A DNA stretch of 12,177 nucleotides from an uncultured Porphyromonadaceae bacterium (GTDB taxonomy: Bacteria > Bacteroidota > Bacteroidia > Bacteroidales > Muribaculaceae). The position numbers and the translations under genes were made by a program. The stretch's first letter is position 1. Each line of letters opens with the position of its first letter. Below the pieces are notes generated by a model. It worked only from the letters and a program-made list of their open reading frames with translations. It was not told the origin of the DNA and made no database searches. The DNA lies in the NCBI GenBank assembly GCA_947174735.1, contig CAMWKC010000039.1, forward strand, positions 1 to 12,177, given 5' to 3'. Below are positions 1-6,550 of this stretch, piece after piece.

Positions 1-94
1 TGGCGCCTTTGTGTTTTCCATAATACTTTCTAACTAACCTAACATCATGAAACGATTTTCTATATTTAAAACACTGAGTGAAAGAAAAAGTTTT
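1..94 (+). repeat. Dispersed ~105-bp intergenic repeat, copy 1 (left end cut by window)
   Basis: This is the right part of a repeat that recurs at 6228-6343, 8159-8302 and 10693-10810, always in the same orientation. A complete copy has a hairpin with arms AAGGCGCC and GGCGCCTT, then a T-rich stretch, then a constant block reading CTTTCTAACTAACCTAACAT followed by an ATG, then a drifting tail near TTTTCTGTATTTATAACATC. Here only the 3' arm of the hairpin is in view. It probably lies just after a + strand gene outside the window. The ATG in the constant block does not open a conserved reading frame: the frames differ in all four copies. Confidence 0.85.
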
Positions 95-116
95 AATACG
101 GTTAAATTATTTTTGG

Positions 117-161
117 TTTGTAATGACATGGGATTATTCGTTTCGAACATTGAGAAGGTCG
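117..161 (+). repeat. Degenerate relic of the larger repeat seen at 6381 and 10352
   Basis: The stretch beginning TGTAATGACATGGGATTATT aligns loosely with 6371-6413 (TGTAACAATATGGGAACGTT...). Both share an ATGGGA..TTCG..TT core and end in GGTCG or CGTCG. As at copy 2, it follows the ~105-bp repeat at a short distance, so the two repeats may once have formed a composite unit. The similarity is partial and judged by eye. The rest of 162-261 shows nothing recognisable. Confidence 0.35.
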
Positions 162-261
162 TATTGTTCAGTATCAAATATAGGTAAAACAAACATGTGG
201 GTATCGCGAGTCAATTAATTTGTCTTGAGTGAAAATAAAAAATCAAATTAATAGACAAAAA

Positions 262-293
262 TTTGTGAATATAGAAAATTGTCTATAACTTTG
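262..293 (+). promoter_or_regulatory. Bacteroidota-type promoter of the structured RNA / operon leader
   Basis: TTTG at 262-265 is followed by exactly 20 bp and then TAACTTTG at 286-293. This is a full match to the Bacteroidota housekeeping consensus (-33 TTTG, -7 TAnnTTTG). Transcription should start a few bases downstream, near 298-302. It is the only convincing promoter I find before the seven-gene operon starting at 667, so it may drive both the structured RNA and, by read-through, the operon. Confidence 0.85.
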
Positions 294-298
294 CGATT

Positions 299-606
299 GC
301 GGACCGACCGGAAGCCCGGTCTTGGGTAAGAGGGTGGGTCTGTAGACATATTAAAAGCGTTTACTCGACGCTCTTTCTTGGCTTGTTGAAACCTGGAAAA
401 CTTCAATTCGTAGTCAAGAATGAGACAACGGTAGATGCCAAAGTGGATATATGCATATTCCGCCAAAAGCGAGCGCGTGAGCGTCCGCTTATGGTGTGTT
501 GTATATTCTGCGTGAGGCTTCTGCGTTGTCCGTTCTACTACGAAGGGCAATTCCAGGGCCTCAACAAGCGGAACGGGCAACAGGTACAGACTCTCACGCT
601 TTTTTG
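299..606 (+). ncRNA. Structured RNA of ~305 nt, either a stand-alone ncRNA or a regulatory leader of the caspase operon
   Basis: The stretch between a perfect promoter and a hairpin with a T-run is packed with local helices. GACCGG/CCGGTC (306-311 with 316-321) closes an AAGC tetraloop. AGCGT/ACGCT pairs 356-360 with 368-372. TTCTTG/CAAGAA (375-380 with 415-420) encloses GTTGAA/TTCAAT (385-390 with 402-407). CCA.AAGCG/CGCTT.TGG (463-471 with 486-494) is capped by GCGC-GTGA-GCGT (473-484), a GNRA tetraloop. A long 3' hairpin spans 510-599. It lacks the diagnostic sequences I know of RNase P RNA, tmRNA and SRP RNA, and its two ends do not pair as expected for a rod-like 6S RNA. I cannot assign a family. 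Open frames on either strand here look like spurious translations of the RNA. The exact 5' end is inferred from the promoter. Confidence 0.75.
510..606 (+). terminator. Long terminal hairpin with T-run at the end of the structured RNA
   Basis: GCGTGAG (510-516) pairs with CTCACGC (593-599), TCTG (520-523) with CAGA (587-590), and an 11-bp helix joins 525-535 to 571-581 with one G-U pair. Six Ts (600-605) follow at once. This has the form of an intrinsic terminator with an extended arm. Because the operon begins 60 bp downstream without a promoter of its own, the site could work as a conditional terminator (attenuator). Confidence 0.75.
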
Positions 607-621
607 TTATATTTATTATGT

Positions 622-662
622 TGGATTGTGAGTCTTCCAACTCTAACCTAAATCACAATCCA
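622..662 (+). promoter_or_regulatory. Start-codon-proximal 10-bp hairpin in the operon leader
   Basis: TGGATTGTGA (622-631) is perfectly complementary to TCACAATCCA (653-662), with a 21-nt loop. The stem ends 4 nt before the ATG at 667 and no T-run follows, so it is not an ordinary terminator. Bacteroidales initiation favours an unstructured A-rich leader, so a stable stem here would be expected to lower translation of the first gene. Part of the loop (637-649) is complementary, with small defects, to 324-337 in the upstream structured RNA. Confidence 0.6.
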
Positions 663-666
663 GATT

Positions 667-1455
667 ATGCGAATAATACTTAAAAAAGTTCTTGGCGCGT
701 GTATTGGCTTACCTTTTTTGATATCTACTTCAACTAATATTTGTGCAGAGAAAGACTTTAATTTCACTATGTATGGTGGAGCAAATAATATCTGGAGCAA
801 TACCTTGTTTCAGTTTCCTGCCTCTGTAATCAGCGACCTGACAACTGGACTTATAAATGATGAGGATTATATAGGAGGTTCTTATCGTTATGAACTTTTT
901 AATATAAAACAAGATGGCGAGAAAGTAAATATGTATAAAGGTCGTTTTTTTGGATTCAGAGCTAAAGACCTTTTCAGTAATATTCAATATGGTCTTAAAT
1001 TCGGCTGGGCTCCAAAATTTTCTCCTTTTGGTATATATGTTTCATGTGCTTATCAGTTCCGTAGATTTGAAGCTGAATTTGATGATACTGGACATCAGAC
1101 TTACAAATTGAACAGTGTTCGTCCAGGAGTGGGTATACGCCTTACTCCATTTATAGGTCGTGTTGAAGAAGATAGTTGGAGCCCTATATTAGAAGTAGGT
1201 ACGAGTTATAATTATTATTTTAATGTAAAGGGAGCGTATGACAACAATAAAGATCAGTTTAATAGTGGCATGATCTCTACATTTGCTCTTGGCGCCCGAA
1301 ATCCCGACATTTCAATTACAGGTGGGGTAGAAATAGACCATTATAATTTGTTCAATAAAAGTTTTACACCAGATGCTGGTCTTACTTTTCCTTATGCAAA
1401 TGTAAAGAGTAGCCACATTACTATTTTTATTTCGTTTACGCATGAATTCAATTAA
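667..1455 (+). CDS. Secreted outer-membrane beta-barrel-like protein (first gene of caspase operon)
   Basis: The protein has 262 residues. A signal peptide is clear: basic start (MRIILKK), hydrophobic core, likely cleavage after Ala27 (ICA/EKD). The mature part shows alternating aromatic and small residues typical of a small beta-barrel and ends in an aromatic-rich strand (ITIFISFTHEFN). It is a paralogue of the protein at 4621-5376. Shared landmarks in the same order are G-x-x-A-(K/R)-DLF-(S/N), a G(L/V)K(F/L)G(W/Y) strand, a (F/W)G(I/V)Y strand, (R/K)PG(V/I)G and a late LNSG or FNSG turn. The ATG is the only one giving the full signal sequence. The leader hairpin ends just upstream and the lipoprotein gene follows after 11 bp. 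A pore or surface role is inferred; I recognise no named family. Confidence 0.85.
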   Translation: MRIILKKVLGACIGLPFLISTSTNICAEKDFNFTMYGGANNIWSNTLFQFPASVISDLTTGLINDEDYIGGSYRYELFNIKQDGEKVNMYKGRFFGFRAKDLFSNIQYGLKFGWAPKFSPFGIYVSCAYQFRRFEAEFDDTGHQTYKLNSVRPGVGIRLTPFIGRVEEDSWSPILEVGTSYNYYFNVKGAYDNNKDQFNSGMISTFALGARNPDISITGGVEIDHYNLFNKSFTPDAGLTFPYANVKSSHITIFISFTHEFN

Positions 1456-1466
1456 TATTTCATGAT

Positions 1467-2000
1467 ATGAGACTCAAGATTTTCACATTAATGATGACAT
1501 GTCTGTGCATTTTTTCTTCTTGCTCTGCTAGTGAGAAAAGTAAAATTAGCACTCTATGTCCGAGTTGGCTTGCACCGGACTCAGCAATTTATAATCAATT
1601 AGGCAAGACATTAACAAATTTACTTTTTTCTCCAAAAGAAGTAAAATGCTATGCAGTTGAGTGGCAGGATACAGTAACGAATGATCAATTGGAACCATAC
1701 TTTAAGCGTGGGAAATCACTTGGAAAACTAACTAAAGAAGAAATAGCCGTACTTCAATATTCTCTTCTTTCAAATGAGGCTAACTATGTCAATGACACTA
1801 TTGTAGTAATGAGTCCATATGTACCTTACCTTAATTTTGAGTTTGTTGGTAAGAAGAAACAGCGAGCTAATGTTTTAGTTTCACCTTCCAATTTCACATG
1901 GACTATTCTATTTGACGATAAAAAACAGTCGAACTTTAATTATCACAGTAAGGATTTCGAACGATTCTGTAATTTTTATATAAAACTAGCAGACAAATGA
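1467..2000 (+). CDS. Small lipoprotein of unknown function
   Basis: The protein has 177 residues. The N-terminus is a lipoprotein signal: MRLKIF, a hydrophobic core and the lipobox FSSC with the lipidated cysteine at residue 19. After it comes a Ser/Lys-rich linker, as is usual for Bacteroidales lipoproteins. The mature part is mixed alpha/beta with no catalytic motif that I recognise. The stop codon overlaps the start of the caspase gene (ATGA at 1997-2000), so the two are translationally coupled, which suggests a direct partner or anchor role for the caspase protein. That link is inference. The region is AT-rich, like the rest of the operon. Confidence 0.85.
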   Translation: MRLKIFTLMMTCLCIFSSCSASEKSKISTLCPSWLAPDSAIYNQLGKTLTNLLFSPKEVKCYAVEWQDTVTNDQLEPYFKRGKSLGKLTKEEIAVLQYSLLSNEANYVNDTIVVMSPYVPYLNFEFVGKKKQRANVLVSPSNFTWTILFDDKKQSNFNYHSKDFERFCNFYIKLADK

Positions 2001-3139
2001 ATACAGTTTCTAAATTAATATTTACTATTTTGTTTGTCTTTTTATGCCCTTACTATGTCTATTCGCAAGCTATGCATGCACTTGTTGTTGCTGCTACTGA
2101 AGACGATAGAATAGGTAAGGGTGTAGTTAAAAACATGCAAAATATGACTAAAATAATTCAGGATGTAGCTAACGTACTTGATTGTGAATTTGAATTTGAG
2201 CAATTTGGAGATTCACAGTGTACTAAAGTTGATGTTACCGAATGGATAAATAATCTCGACATTGAGCCTGATGATGTGGTTTTTTTCTTTTATTCCGGCC
2301 ATGGGGGTAGGGCTTTAAACGATACGGACATATTTCCACAAATGTGCATGAATAATCCTAGTAATCAAGCACTCTATATGCCAGTAGCCCATGTAGAAAA
2401 TCTTATAGTTAAGAAGAACCCCAGATTGGTTATTATAATTACTGAATGTTGTAATGCTGAAAGTGCAGGTATAAGAATAAAACCTCTCTTTGCTATGTCG
2501 GAAGAAAAATATTCTTCTGCTAGTGATTATGATCCTAAAGCTCTGCGTGATTTATTTTTTAATGCCAAAGGTATAGTAAAAATCAGTAGTAGTAAACCTA
2601 CAGAATACTCATGGATTTGTAATACTTCTGATGAAAACGGAGGAGGAATATTTGTAAATCATTTTATTGATTCCTTTAATGATGCTGTAAAGTACGGGAA
2701 GTTAGCAGCAGATTGGAAAACAATTTTCAATTCAACTCATGACAAAGTATATGCAGAGGAGATAAGAGTACATGGAAAACTTTATCGTCAGGAACCAATA
2801 TCTATGATTACTGAAACTAAACAACAGGATAAAAATATAAATATAGTGAAACGTGACAAAGTAGGTTCATTATACGAAACTCTTCAGTATCTTGTAGATG
2901 ATAAAGTAAGTGTTGATAAAAGGCTTGGTATGATAAATCAAGTGAAAAAACGTCACTTTACGCCTGATGCTAAGGTAGTTACTCTTGCTGCTAACGGTAT
3001 AACTGTAATTGACTATGAAGATGTGGATGTGTTTCTGAAAAGAATCATCCTTTCGCTATATATAGAAAACATTACTGTTCTTAATGGAAGTAATGATGAG
3101 CTTAATAGTCTTATAAAAGTTCAAGAAATGCGTAAATAA
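1997..3139 (+). CDS. Exported caspase-fold (C14/metacaspase-like) cysteine peptidase
   Basis: The protein has 380 residues, with a signal peptide over residues 1-24 (cleavage near YSQ/A). The caspase p20-like domain covers about 26-240. The first beta strand is HALVVAATEDD. The catalytic His lies in FFFYSGHGG (His102), and the nucleophile in IIITECCNAES, where Cys152 aligns with the catalytic Cys of the usual D-C-C-H-S block. In this copy the motif is E-C-C-N-A, so the flanking acidic and His/Ser positions are changed while the His-Cys pair is intact. A C-terminal region (about 280-380) has no assigned fold. There is no visible type IX secretion C-terminal domain, so a periplasmic location, or a membrane-associated one via partners, is likely. 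It overlaps the lipoprotein gene by 4 bp. Known caspase-fold peptidases of bacteria usually cut after basic residues; specificity here cannot be read. Confidence 0.9.
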   Translation: MNTVSKLIFTILFVFLCPYYVYSQAMHALVVAATEDDRIGKGVVKNMQNMTKIIQDVANVLDCEFEFEQFGDSQCTKVDVTEWINNLDIEPDDVVFFFYSGHGGRALNDTDIFPQMCMNNPSNQALYMPVAHVENLIVKKNPRLVIIITECCNAESAGIRIKPLFAMSEEKYSSASDYDPKALRDLFFNAKGIVKISSSKPTEYSWICNTSDENGGGIFVNHFIDSFNDAVKYGKLAADWKTIFNSTHDKVYAEEIRVHGKLYRQEPISMITETKQQDKNINIVKRDKVGSLYETLQYLVDDKVSVDKRLGMINQVKKRHFTPDAKVVTLAANGITVIDYEDVDVFLKRIILSLYIENITVLNGSNDELNSLIKVQEMRK

Positions 3140-3178
3140 ATTTATAGTTCGTGAGATTTATATTAGATATGCTAAGAT

Positions 3179-3805
3179 ATGAAATTTTATAAATGTATAT
3201 TACTTATGCTGCTTCTTATAGGTTTTTCTGTTTCTGCACAGGAAATGACAGATGAACATAAGAAAGAAATACAGGATAGAGTAAAGTCAAAAGTTGAAGA
3301 ATTTCAAGGTTACCTATCTTCGATAGTAAATACCGAACTGTCCGATGTACGCCGCAATGCTGCAAAAGAAAGTGCTTTAGCCCTGTTTATGGGTGAAGGT
3401 GAGCCTTATTATATATTTGATGAGGATGGTAATAAAGAAAGACATAGAGAAGTCAGAATGCAGATATCATCTGTCAATAGTGGAAATATCGGTTCGAAAG
3501 CAGTGAAGAAATATCTTCAGGACAGTTATGATAATATCCATAAATATTTGAAAGTTACTATACAGGCTGCTGATGCAGTCAGAGTTGACAATATTTATAA
3601 AGTAGGAGAAGGTCAGTATGAATGTATGGCTTATTTCGCACAGAAGTATATAGCCTATGGAAAAGATGGAAATATACGTTATGGAGATTTTACTCGTAAA
3701 AAAATAAAAGTTCATATAACGGCAAAAGAAATACCTGCAGTCGGAATAATCTTTGAAGCCAAATTAGGTGATATATACGTAGAATCAACCGAAAAAACAA
3801 GATAA
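3179..3805 (+). CDS. Secreted protein of unknown function, possible cystatin/NTF2-like fold
   Basis: The protein has 208 residues. The signal peptide has a leucine-rich core and likely cleavage after SAQ (residue 21). The mature protein starts with a charged helix (about 22-50). A mixed region follows with two lysine/tyrosine-rich strands (about 120-165, including YLKVTIQAADAVRVDNIYKV and an ECMAYFAQKYIAYGKDG segment) and a final strand set ending GDIYVEST. The pattern of helix then long antiparallel strands recalls NTF2/cystatin-like domains, but that is only a guess and no active site is visible. It is separated from the caspase gene by 39 bp in which I see no promoter or terminator, and from the next gene by 6 bp, so it belongs to the same transcript. 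Confidence 0.8.
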   Translation: MKFYKCILLMLLLIGFSVSAQEMTDEHKKEIQDRVKSKVEEFQGYLSSIVNTELSDVRRNAAKESALALFMGEGEPYYIFDEDGNKERHREVRMQISSVNSGNIGSKAVKKYLQDSYDNIHKYLKVTIQAADAVRVDNIYKVGEGQYECMAYFAQKYIAYGKDGNIRYGDFTRKKIKVHITAKEIPAVGIIFEAKLGDIYVESTEKTR

Positions 3806-3811
3806 TAGGCT

Positions 3812-4624
3812 ATGAAGAATATAATTTACGTAGCTCTTTGTCTTATGACTGCCTTATTAGGCTATTCTCAGATTATTCTCGAAGATCCCTCTCTAAGCAG
3901 AAATTTCAGAGCTGAAGTAAAGAGTCTTGATGAATTTGCGGCACGTTTCAATGGTGCTGAATCTCATCCTGAAATTTCTGATGATTCTCTTATGAACTTA
4001 CAGAATATAAAAGCACTTTTTGATTTAGAAAAAGTTATAGGAAAAGATGATAGATCTCAGTTTACATCTTATGCAATGTCTTTCTGTGACTCGATTTTTA
4101 CTTATAACATTAGATTCTCTTTGTGTGACAGTAATGTATTTGCTTTAGCAAAATGTAAGGTAAAATTTGAAAATAGAGATAGACCTATAAGTCTTATACT
4201 TGTGCAGGAGAAAACTTCTGATGGTTATACTCGTTGGGGTATAGCTGGTGTAAAAGGACTTGTTAAGTCAGGTATTATCAAAGCTAAAAAATTTTATAAT
4301 ATAAGTCCTGTAGAACATGAAATACATTTTATGGGATTGAGTGATATACTTAATCATAATACTCATAAAGCTTTCGGTTATCGTAGTCTGAATAATAGTA
4401 TTGACCAGTTGAATGTATTCTTGACTCTTATACAGACAGGATTAATAGAATTTGAAATAGTTGATAATCTTGAAATCTATTGTATGAATGTTCCTGGCTT
4501 TATATTTATTATAAGCGAGGTACTTAGGGAATCAACTAACAGTGGATGGCTTATATCAGACTTATTTCCTGCTACCAGTGAAGAGAAAAAACAATTTATA
4601 AACAATCTATTTATTGAACAATGA
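3812..4624 (+). CDS. Secreted protein of unknown function
   Basis: The protein has 270 residues, with a signal peptide over about 1-20 (hydrophobic core, GYSQ). The mature N-terminus contains a DEFAARFNGAE segment, of a kind I associate with Bacteroidales secreted hypothetical proteins. The middle (about 95-150) is predicted strand-rich (CKVKF, ISLILVQE, WGIAGVKG). The C-terminal third is mostly helical, with an FIFIISEVL segment (about residues 230-238) that is hydrophobic but too short and polar-flanked to call a membrane helix. No catalytic motif is recognised. It starts 6 bp after the previous gene and its stop overlaps the next start (ATGA, 4621-4624), so tight co-translation with the second barrel protein is expected. 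It may be an accessory subunit of that barrel; this is inference. Confidence 0.8.
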   Translation: MKNIIYVALCLMTALLGYSQIILEDPSLSRNFRAEVKSLDEFAARFNGAESHPEISDDSLMNLQNIKALFDLEKVIGKDDRSQFTSYAMSFCDSIFTYNIRFSLCDSNVFALAKCKVKFENRDRPISLILVQEKTSDGYTRWGIAGVKGLVKSGIIKAKKFYNISPVEHEIHFMGLSDILNHNTHKAFGYRSLNNSIDQLNVFLTLIQTGLIEFEIVDNLEIYCMNVPGFIFIISEVLRESTNSGWLISDLFPATSEEKKQFINNLFIEQ

Positions 4625-5376
4625 AATTACATAAATTTTTATTATTCTTTATTCTGTTGTTGTCAACGACTTTTAGTCTAAACGCACAGTCTAGAAACTT
4701 CTATCATCGTATTGAGATAGGCTCAGGTAATCTGTATAGTTTTGTGGCTGGTAATCTTATAGCCGGATTCGCAAACTATTATACCCATTCCGTACTTTTT
4801 GATAACTCTTTTACTTATACGCTTTTTTCTGGAAAGACTGATTTAGGAAGTGTTAAAACCAAACCTGAGAATCTTATAGGGATAACAGCAAGAGATTTAT
4901 TTAATGATATATCAGGTGGCGTTAAGTTAGGGTATAATTCGGACAACTTCGATAACTTTAACTGGGGTGTTTATGGTAGTCTTTATTATAAACTTAACCA
5001 GTTTAAAAGTTTGTGGCATACCAATGCTGAGTACACACGTGAACGCTTCAGTTATCTGAAACCTGGGATAGGTTTTTTTGCTCTCTTCGGTAGTATAGAG
5101 CAGAAAGTTAAGTATCAGCTTGAAGCAGGTATACAGTATTGCTGTCCGATAGCATATACTGGAGTTTTTGGTAGTAAAACAAATACTCTTAACAGTGGTA
5201 TAGGTTCACATTATGCAATAAAAATAGGTGGAGCTACTGATTTTAGCTGTGGTATATATGTGGATTTATATCATTTTGACCTATACAAAAAAGAATACTG
5301 TAAAAAATTTAAAATGTATAACCTTGGGGTGACTTTCACCATAACTCCGAAACGCAGTGAACGTTACTATAATTAA
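4621..5376 (+). CDS. Second secreted beta-barrel-like protein, paralogue of the 667-1455 product
   Basis: The protein has 251 residues. The signal peptide has a long Leu/Phe core and likely cleavage at NAQ (residues 21-23). The mature part has short alternating strands rich in Tyr, Phe and Gly, as in small outer-membrane barrels. It lines up along its length with the first gene of the operon: GITARDLFNDISGGVKLGY, NWGVYGS, YLKPGIGFF, LEAGIQY, TLNSGIG, and a closing YNLGVTFTI strand. The ends differ: this copy has a basic tail (TPKRSERYYN). Two diverged barrels flanking the caspase and accessory genes suggest a heteromeric or two-substrate arrangement. It overlaps the preceding gene by 4 bp and the following one by 20 bp. 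Confidence 0.85.
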   Translation: MKLHKFLLFFILLLSTTFSLNAQSRNFYHRIEIGSGNLYSFVAGNLIAGFANYYTHSVLFDNSFTYTLFSGKTDLGSVKTKPENLIGITARDLFNDISGGVKLGYNSDNFDNFNWGVYGSLYYKLNQFKSLWHTNAEYTRERFSYLKPGIGFFALFGSIEQKVKYQLEAGIQYCCPIAYTGVFGSKTNTLNSGIGSHYAIKIGGATDFSCGIYVDLYHFDLYKKEYCKKFKMYNLGVTFTITPKRSERYYN

Positions 5377-6196
5377 GTTTGTACTAAGTGCATTGTTTAT
5401 TATTTTTGGTCGGTTTCTTTGTTTTTCAGAAACTCCACCTGTTGTAGACAGTTACTACACTTCAATCAAAGGACTTGAAACAACAAATGCAAATAAAGCT
5501 TTTGATTTACAAGAATGTATCATGCACTGTTTCGCAGGTAAAACTAAAGATGATAAATCAAGTGGTTTCAGTGGTATAAATATCTATGATAATCTTACTA
5601 ATAACAAAAATAATTCTCTTAACAATGATACTATTCCTTCAAATCTTTTTGCACAACGTTTAAAAAGAGCTATACATGAACAAAAGAATCTTAAATTAGT
5701 AGCTTATACTCCTGTGTCTTCTACCTATTCTATGCAACCTATGTTAAATGGAAAAGGAGAGGACCAGCTATGTCAGACAAAAGTTGAGGTTACATATTTG
5801 AAAGATAACATAAATCGTATTCCTAGAACAGAATATTTGGGTATTGTAGACAATAAAATAGTAAAAATTACCAATGATGAATTTAATATAGATGCTGTAT
5901 CTCTAACTATAGAAGCTGCAAAACTATATACTCAGAAAAAATATAAAGAGGCTTATGAAATGTACAAGAAAGTACTTACTATAGATCCTACAGATATAAA
6001 TGCTCTTTATCGTCTAGGTATAATGACAGTAAGAGGTCAGGGAACAAAAAAGAATGTGTCAGTGGCAAAGAGTTATCTTGATCGGGTTATTCATTTATCA
6101 TCTAAAGATTATAAAGGTTCTTGGTGGGATTTATGGAATCTTAAAACTAAAGCCGAAGAAGCCTATTATTATGTGACTCATTTACCTGCAATATAA
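5357..6196 (+). CDS. Secreted TPR/Sel1-repeat protein, last gene of caspase operon
   Basis: The protein has 279 residues. The best start is GTG at 5357, inside the end of the preceding gene (20-bp overlap). It gives a full signal peptide (NVTIIKF, hydrophobic core, cleavage near FS/E at 24), while no downstream ATG would. Residues about 25-180 show no known domain and contain an Asn-rich stretch (about residues 79-93, translated from 5591-5635). Residues about 186-250 form a tetratricopeptide unit (EAAKLYTQKKYKEAYEMYKK, followed by VLTIDPTDINALYRLG) running into a Sel1-like repeat (ALYRLGIMTVRGQG..., SYLDRV). Such repeats usually bind other proteins, so a scaffold role in an envelope complex is reasonable. 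The repeat hairpin at 6228 follows 31 bp after the stop and likely ends the transcript. Confidence 0.8.
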   Translation: MNVTIIKFVLSALFIIFGRFLCFSETPPVVDSYYTSIKGLETTNANKAFDLQECIMHCFAGKTKDDKSSGFSGINIYDNLTNNKNNSLNNDTIPSNLFAQRLKRAIHEQKNLKLVAYTPVSSTYSMQPMLNGKGEDQLCQTKVEVTYLKDNINRIPRTEYLGIVDNKIVKITNDEFNIDAVSLTIEAAKLYTQKKYKEAYEMYKKVLTIDPTDINALYRLGIMTVRGQGTKKNVSVAKSYLDRVIHLSSKDYKGSWWDLWNLKTKAEEAYYYVTHLPAI

Positions 6197-6227
6197 AAGA
6201 TACCTCAAAGCTTTTTCTATAATAGTT

Positions 6228-6264
6228 AAGGCGCCTGTCCTCACGGATTGGCGCCTTTGTGTTT
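6228..6264 (+). terminator. Hairpin terminator of the caspase operon (5' part of repeat copy 2)
   Basis: AAGGCGCC (6228-6235) pairs with GGCGCCTT (6250-6257). The loop can add TCC/GGA pairs around TCAC. A T-rich run (TTTGTGTTTT) follows. It lies 31 bp after the last operon stop codon and is a good intrinsic terminator. The same hairpin is the 5' part of the dispersed repeat. Confidence 0.75.
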
Positions 6265-6343
6265 TCCATAATACTTTCTAACTAACCTAACATCATGAAA
6301 CGATTTTCTGTATTTATAACATCGAGTGAGAGGAAAAAGTTTT
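6228..6343 (+). repeat. Dispersed ~105-bp intergenic repeat, copy 2 (complete)
   Basis: This full copy has hairpin, T-rich stretch, constant block with TAACTAACCTAACATCATGA, and tail ATTTTCTGTATTTATAACAT then AAAAAGTTTT. It is near-identical to copies 1 and 3 up to the ATG and diverges after it. The ATG opens a frame of only 17 codons here. It sits between the caspase operon and the ATPase gene. Confidence 0.9.
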
Positions 6344-6380
6344 GGTAAAGTGAAAATATCTATCGGTATCTGTAACAATA

Positions 6381-6498
6381 TGGGAACGTTCGCTTTGTTC
6401 ACTGGGAACGTCGCTGAAAGGGAAGGTCATAGAACGATACAGGAACAGAAATACAGAACAACACAGAGCTTAAAGGTTAACTTTCGTAAGGGATAATA
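6381..6498 (+). repeat. Half-copy of the large palindromic repeat found at 10352-10604
   Basis: The sequence from TGGGAACGTTCGCTTTGTTC through ACAGAACAACACAGAGCTTA to GTTAACTTTCGTAAGGGATA matches one arm plus the centre of the inverted repeat at 10352-10604. An inner hairpin ACGTTC/GAACGT (6386-6391 with 6406-6411) corresponds to ATGTTC/GAACAT at 10365-10370 and 10385-10390. That is a paired change from C-G to T-A, which suggests the stem matters in RNA or DNA. The stretches 6344-6380 and 6499-6550 show nothing recognisable. Confidence 0.7.
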
Positions 6499-6550
6499 TA
6501 TACGAGATTATTTGCTTGGGAATATGTGACGATTTGAGGGAGATGAATCT

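Noticed and set aside
48..188. 46-codon frame opened by the ATG of repeat copy 1
   Set aside because: The frame is not kept in the other copies (17 codons, 22 codons, and an immediate stop), so the ATG belongs to a non-coding repeat.
248..640. 130-codon minus-strand and 82-codon plus-strand open frames across the structured RNA
   Set aside because: They overlap each other, lie between a strong promoter and a terminator, and cover dense helices, which easily produce open frames on both strands. No signal peptide or domain is seen in either product.
1997..3139. Caspase-gasdermin or CRISPR-linked caspase defence system
   Set aside because: The caspase has a signal peptide, all partners are exported, and no gasdermin-like, CRISPR or nucleotide-sensing gene is present in the window.
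1997..3139. Type IX secretion cargo
   Set aside because: The caspase protein ends in KVQEMRK after a helical region, without the beta-rich C-terminal sorting domain expected for that pathway.
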